Assembly: GCF_005281835.1 (NCBI RefSeq)
Contig: NZ_RZIS01000008.1
Location: 1-36,709 of the forward strand
From: Vibrio profundi
GTDB taxonomy: Bacteria > Pseudomonadota > Gammaproteobacteria > Enterobacterales > Vibrionaceae
DNA: 36,709 bases
Direction of reading: 5' to 3'
Part shown: in pieces, positions 34,658 through 36,709 of the stretch
Numbering within the stretch: the stretch's first letter is position 1
Layout of the letters: every line of letters starts with the position of its first letter
Notes under the pieces: model-generated
What the model was told of the DNA's origin: nothing
Databases searched by the model: none
The model's input: the letters and a program-made list of their open reading frames with translations, nothing else
Program-made: the position numbers and the translations under genes

Positions 34658-35782
34658 ATGAATCTCGACCAACTTGCTGAACAAATTAAAGTCTGGGCTA
34701 AAGAGCTCGGCTTTCAAAAAGTCGGGATTTGTGACATTGATTTACGTGAGCACGAAGCACCATTACAAGAGTGGTTAGATAAAGGCTACCACGGTGATAT
34801 GGATTGGATGGCTCGCCACGGCATGATGCGTGCGAGACCAGATGAGTTACACCCAGGTACCATAAGAGTGATCAGCGCTCGAATGGATTACCTTCCTCCA
34901 GAAGCACAATTCGCTTCGAACCTAAAAGATACTAACCAAGGCTATATCAGTCGCTATGCGCTAGGGCGTGATTACCACAAGCTAGTACGCAATCAACTTA
35001 AAAAACTTGGTCAGAAAATCGAGAAGGAAGTCGAAGATTTCGATTGTCGTCCATTTGTCGACTCAGCGCCAATATTAGAGCGACCGCTTGCTCAAAAAGC
35101 AGGTCTAGGTTGGACGGGGAAGCATTCTCTGATCCTAGATAAAGAATCTGGGTCCTGGTTCTTTCTTGGCGAGTTACTAATTAACCTCCCTCTGCCAGTA
35201 GATACACCGAGTGAAGATGAATGCGGCAAATGTACAGCTTGTATAACATCATGCCCTACGGGTGCCATTGTAGAAGAAGGGGTTGTCGATGCCCGTAAAT
35301 GCATTTCCTATTTAACGATTGAATTCGACGGAGTTATCCCTGAAGAATATCGCCCTCTAATAGGAAACCGAATTTATGGCTGTGATGATTGTCAGTTAGT
35401 CTGCCCTTGGAACCGCCATGCAGATATCAGCCAACAGCATGACTTTCATCGTCGCGATGCGTTTAACGACTCAGATCTTGTGGCACTGGCCAGTTGGGAT
35501 GAAGAAACTTTCTTAAAAAAGATGGAAGGTTCCGCCATTCGCCGTATTGGTCATCAACAATGGCTACGCAACATCTTCGTAGCAATGGGCAATGCGCCAT
35601 ACCGCTCCGACATTATCGAGTTGCTCGAATCTCATCTAGGCAAAAGCGATTTATTAGATAGTCATATCGAGTGGGCGCTACATCAGCAGAATAATCAACT
35701 TCCAGATTGCATCAGTAAAACAAAGAACAAAAAGCAGAGGCTAATTCGAATCGTAGAGAAAGGCCTTCCTAGAGACGCCTAG
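34658..35782 (+). CDS. queG: Epoxyqueuosine reductase
   Basis: Cobalamin- and iron-sulfur-dependent enzyme that reduces epoxyqueuosine to queuosine in tRNA, the last step of the pathway. The 374 residues contain the N-terminal VGICDIDL and GMMRARPDELHPGTIRVI region, a double 4Fe-4S motif (CGKCTACITSCPTGAI, later CISYLTIEF and YGCDDCQLVCPWN), and a C-terminal helical HEAT-like part. I choose the ATG at 34658, which has AAGAG upstream; a TTG seven codons earlier is possible. It is divergent from tsaE. No partner queuosine genes are in the window. Confidence 0.95.
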   Translation: MNLDQLAEQIKVWAKELGFQKVGICDIDLREHEAPLQEWLDKGYHGDMDWMARHGMMRARPDELHPGTIRVISARMDYLPPEAQFASNLKDTNQGYISRYALGRDYHKLVRNQLKKLGQKIEKEVEDFDCRPFVDSAPILERPLAQKAGLGWTGKHSLILDKESGSWFFLGELLINLPLPVDTPSEDECGKCTACITSCPTGAIVEEGVVDARKCISYLTIEFDGVIPEEYRPLIGNRIYGCDDCQLVCPWNRHADISQQHDFHRRDAFNDSDLVALASWDEETFLKKMEGSAIRRIGHQQWLRNIFVAMGNAPYRSDIIELLESHLGKSDLLDSHIEWALHQQNNQLPDCISKTKNKKQRLIRIVEKGLPRDA

Positions 35783-35861
35783 CCTCACTGCCTTCACAGC
35801 AAATTGCTCATATTAGAGTGAAAACACATATCAATCAGTTAGCGCTTCCTACACAAAATGA

Positions 35862-35886
35862 GAGAACAATGTTTGATATTGTTCTC
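35862..35886. repeat. Hairpin 80 bp downstream of queG
   Basis: GAGAACAAT (35862-35870) and ATTGTTCTC (35878-35886) pair perfectly over 9 bp with a 7-nt loop. It lacks a T run on the queG side, so it is not a standard terminator, although it could still mark the end of the queG transcript. Confidence 0.5.
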
Positions 35887-35977
35887 AAATTCAGAAATGT
35901 GGAAAAAAACAAAACAATCAACCGATTTAACTCCTTACAAAGAAGTTAAACACAATTCTAATAAATGACTAGGATCA

Positions 35978-36059
35978 AAAAACAACAAGTTAATGATCTT
36001 TAAATTACCGTACAAAAACACAAAAAAAAGAACAAAACCCAACAAAAACAACAAGTTAA
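35978..36059 (+). repeat. 16-bp direct repeat in the A-rich region
   Basis: AAAAACAACAAGTTAA occurs at 35978-35993 and again, identical, at 36044-36059, a period of 66 bp. Related AAGTTAA words occur nearby at about 35943. Low complexity makes chance recurrence more likely than usual, but 16 identical bases are notable. Confidence 0.6.
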
Positions 36060-36150
36060 CAAAGCAAGCAAGTGTTAATGTAATAAACACAGTTGAAAAG
36101 ATCTTTCAATAGTAAGGTTTGATTTTTCGCAGAAACATGTTTATCAACTA

Positions 36151-36182
36151 AGTTATCCACATTAAACATTATGTGGATAACT
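36151..36182. promoter_or_regulatory. Inverted pair of consensus DnaA boxes
   Basis: AGTTATCCACAT (36151-36162) and ATGTGGATAACT (36171-36182) form a perfect 12-bp palindrome with an 8-bp centre. Each half carries an exact 9-mer DnaA box (TTATCCACA at 36153-36161, its complement at 36172-36180). There is no T run on either strand, so a terminator is unlikely. DnaA binding is inferred from the sequence match. Confidence 0.65.
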
Positions 36183-36270
36183 CTGTTAATTAATACAACA
36201 AAACATCAGATATTCTTAATAAACATCTGATGATAGCTAGCATTCCATCTGCTACAGCGAATTAGAGACA

Positions 36271-36296
36271 CAAAAATATCCACCGAAAGGAGGATA
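36271..36296 (-). terminator. Terminator of the tRNA array
   Basis: Read leftward, TATCCTCC and GGTGGATA pair with one mismatch around loop TTTC, followed by ATTTTTG. It lies about 90 bp beyond the last tRNA. A second hairpin, TTCAAGTT-TGAT-AACTTGAA (36360-36379), lies next to the tRNA 3' end but has no T run and may be a processing signal. Confidence 0.65.
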
Positions 36297-36380
36297 ATTC
36301 GTTTTATTTGGGGGTTTATGCTTCTCAGCATTAGAAAGAGCAGTGACCTTAATGGCCTGTTCAAGTTTGATAACTTGAAG

Positions 36381-36462
36381 AAATTGGAGCGACACACGAG
36401 GTTCGAACTCGTGACCTCAACCTTGGCAAGGTTGCGCTCTACCAGCTGAGCTAGTGTCGCAT
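36381..36462 (-). repeat. 82-bp identical repeat carrying tRNA-Gly, copy 1
   Basis: The sequence from 36381 to 36462 is identical to that from 36628 to 36709 (the window end). The identity covers the whole tRNA-Gly plus a few flanking bases. It indicates a recent duplication or gene conversion within the array. The repeat may extend beyond the window on the right. Confidence 0.9.
36385..36460 (-). tRNA. tRNA-Gly (anticodon GCC)
   Basis: A 76-nt cloverleaf with encoded CCA. The acceptor stem GCGACAC pairs with GTGTCGC, the D arm is GCTC/GAGC, the anticodon stem CAACC/GGTTG encloses TTGCCAA, and the T arm is ACGAG-TTCGAAC-CTCGT. It reads GGC and GGU codons. It is the last gene of the leftward array. 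Confidence 0.97.
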
Positions 36463-36518
36463 AAGTTAACCGCTACTCTTTACTGCCTTGGGCAATCGAT
36501 GAGCGTTCAACTGTAATG

Positions 36519-36595
<77 letters not shown>

Positions 36596-36631
36596 TCCGG
36601 ATGCATTGTTAAGTACAATGAAACTTTAAAT

Positions 36632-36707
36632 TGGAGCGACACACGAGGTTCGAACTCGTGACCTCAACCTTGGCAAGGTTGCGCTCTACCAGCTGAGCTA
36701 GTGTCGC
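36632..36707 (-). tRNA. tRNA-Gly (anticodon GCC), second copy
   Basis: Identical over all 76 nt to the tRNA-Gly at 36385-36460, including the encoded CCA. It is separated from tRNA-fMet by 36 bp. The array and its promoter must continue to the right of the window. Confidence 0.97.
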
Positions 36708-36709
36708 AT

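Larger units (their letters stand above)
35783..36384. other. Gene-free A-rich convergent region queG / tRNA array
   Basis: About 600 bp with no convincing gene. From about 35885 to 36110 the plus strand is strongly A- and C-rich and low in complexity. It contains a 9-bp-stem hairpin, a 16-bp direct repeat, three GATC sites (35973, 35995, 36100), a perfect inverted pair of DnaA boxes, and the tRNA terminator. Both flanking units point into it, so no promoter for a neighbour is needed here. No function can be assigned. Confidence 0.6.

Noticed and set aside
35783..36240. Possible replication origin
   Set aside because: Only one pair of consensus DnaA boxes and three GATC sites are visible. 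There is no cluster of boxes, no repeated AT-rich 13-mers, and none of the usual origin-flanking genes.
36206..36397. 63-aa leftward reading frame downstream of the tRNA array
   Set aside because: It runs through the tRNA terminator and into the tRNA-Gly 3' end, has no ribosome site, and its composition does not look like a protein.

Overview
This window reads as chromosomal DNA of a Vibrio or close relative. The evidence is the gene content and order (motX of the sodium-driven polar flagellum, the cysJIH operon, the zur/dusA/pspG group, the tsaE-amiB-mutL-miaA-hfq-hflXKC group), moderate AT richness, Vibrio-like protein sequences, and sequences at both ends typical of stable-RNA loci. The species cannot be fixed from the window; a Splendidus-clade Vibrio is only a guess. 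Almost everything is core genome. I see no insertion sequence, prophage, integron, CRISPR array or plasmid gene.

Layout. Positions 1-450 hold the control region of a leftward ribosomal RNA operon: tandem promoters P1 and P2, then a leader with boxA. The 16S gene itself lies outside the window. Next come cysJ-cysI-cysH (assimilatory sulfite and PAPS reduction), a small unknown gene, an outer-membrane beta-barrel gene, pspG with a sigma-54 promoter, dusA, and the rightward pair zur and a CheX-like gene. From 8.9 to 15.9 kb lie pgi, yjbQ, the leftward set dnaB-alr-Omp85-like barrel, and a DUF481 barrel gene. From 16.0 to 20.8 kb lie the ribosomal operon rpsF-rpsR-rplI, which has no room for priB, and rnr-rlmB. 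From 21 to 25 kb lie an exported amidohydrolase behind a PurR-type operator, motX with a flagellar sigma-28 promoter, purA and yjeT. From 25.2 to 34.4 kb a long leftward series runs tsaE, amiB, mutL, miaA, hfq, hflX, hflK, hflC, with queG divergent at its head. The right end is a 600-bp gene-free, A-rich convergent region with a perfect inverted pair of DnaA boxes, followed by a leftward tRNA array Gly-fMet-Gly.

How the genes work together. Several genes serve translation and RNA quality: S6, S18, L9, RlmB, RNase R, Hfq, HflX, and the tRNA modification enzymes DusA, MiaA, TsaE and QueG. Others serve the envelope: PspG, HflK/HflC, AmiB, Alr and three beta-barrels. CysJIH reduces activated sulfate to sulfide. 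PurA and the PurR-box deaminase-like enzyme both touch purine metabolism. MotX and the CheX-like protein link the region to motility.

The observations I rate most worth a second look are the DnaA-box palindrome in the A-rich right-hand region, the PurR operator placed over the promoter of a secreted deaminase-family enzyme, the missing priB, and a strong terminator-like hairpin between miaA and hfq. I did not find a clearly new multi-gene system.
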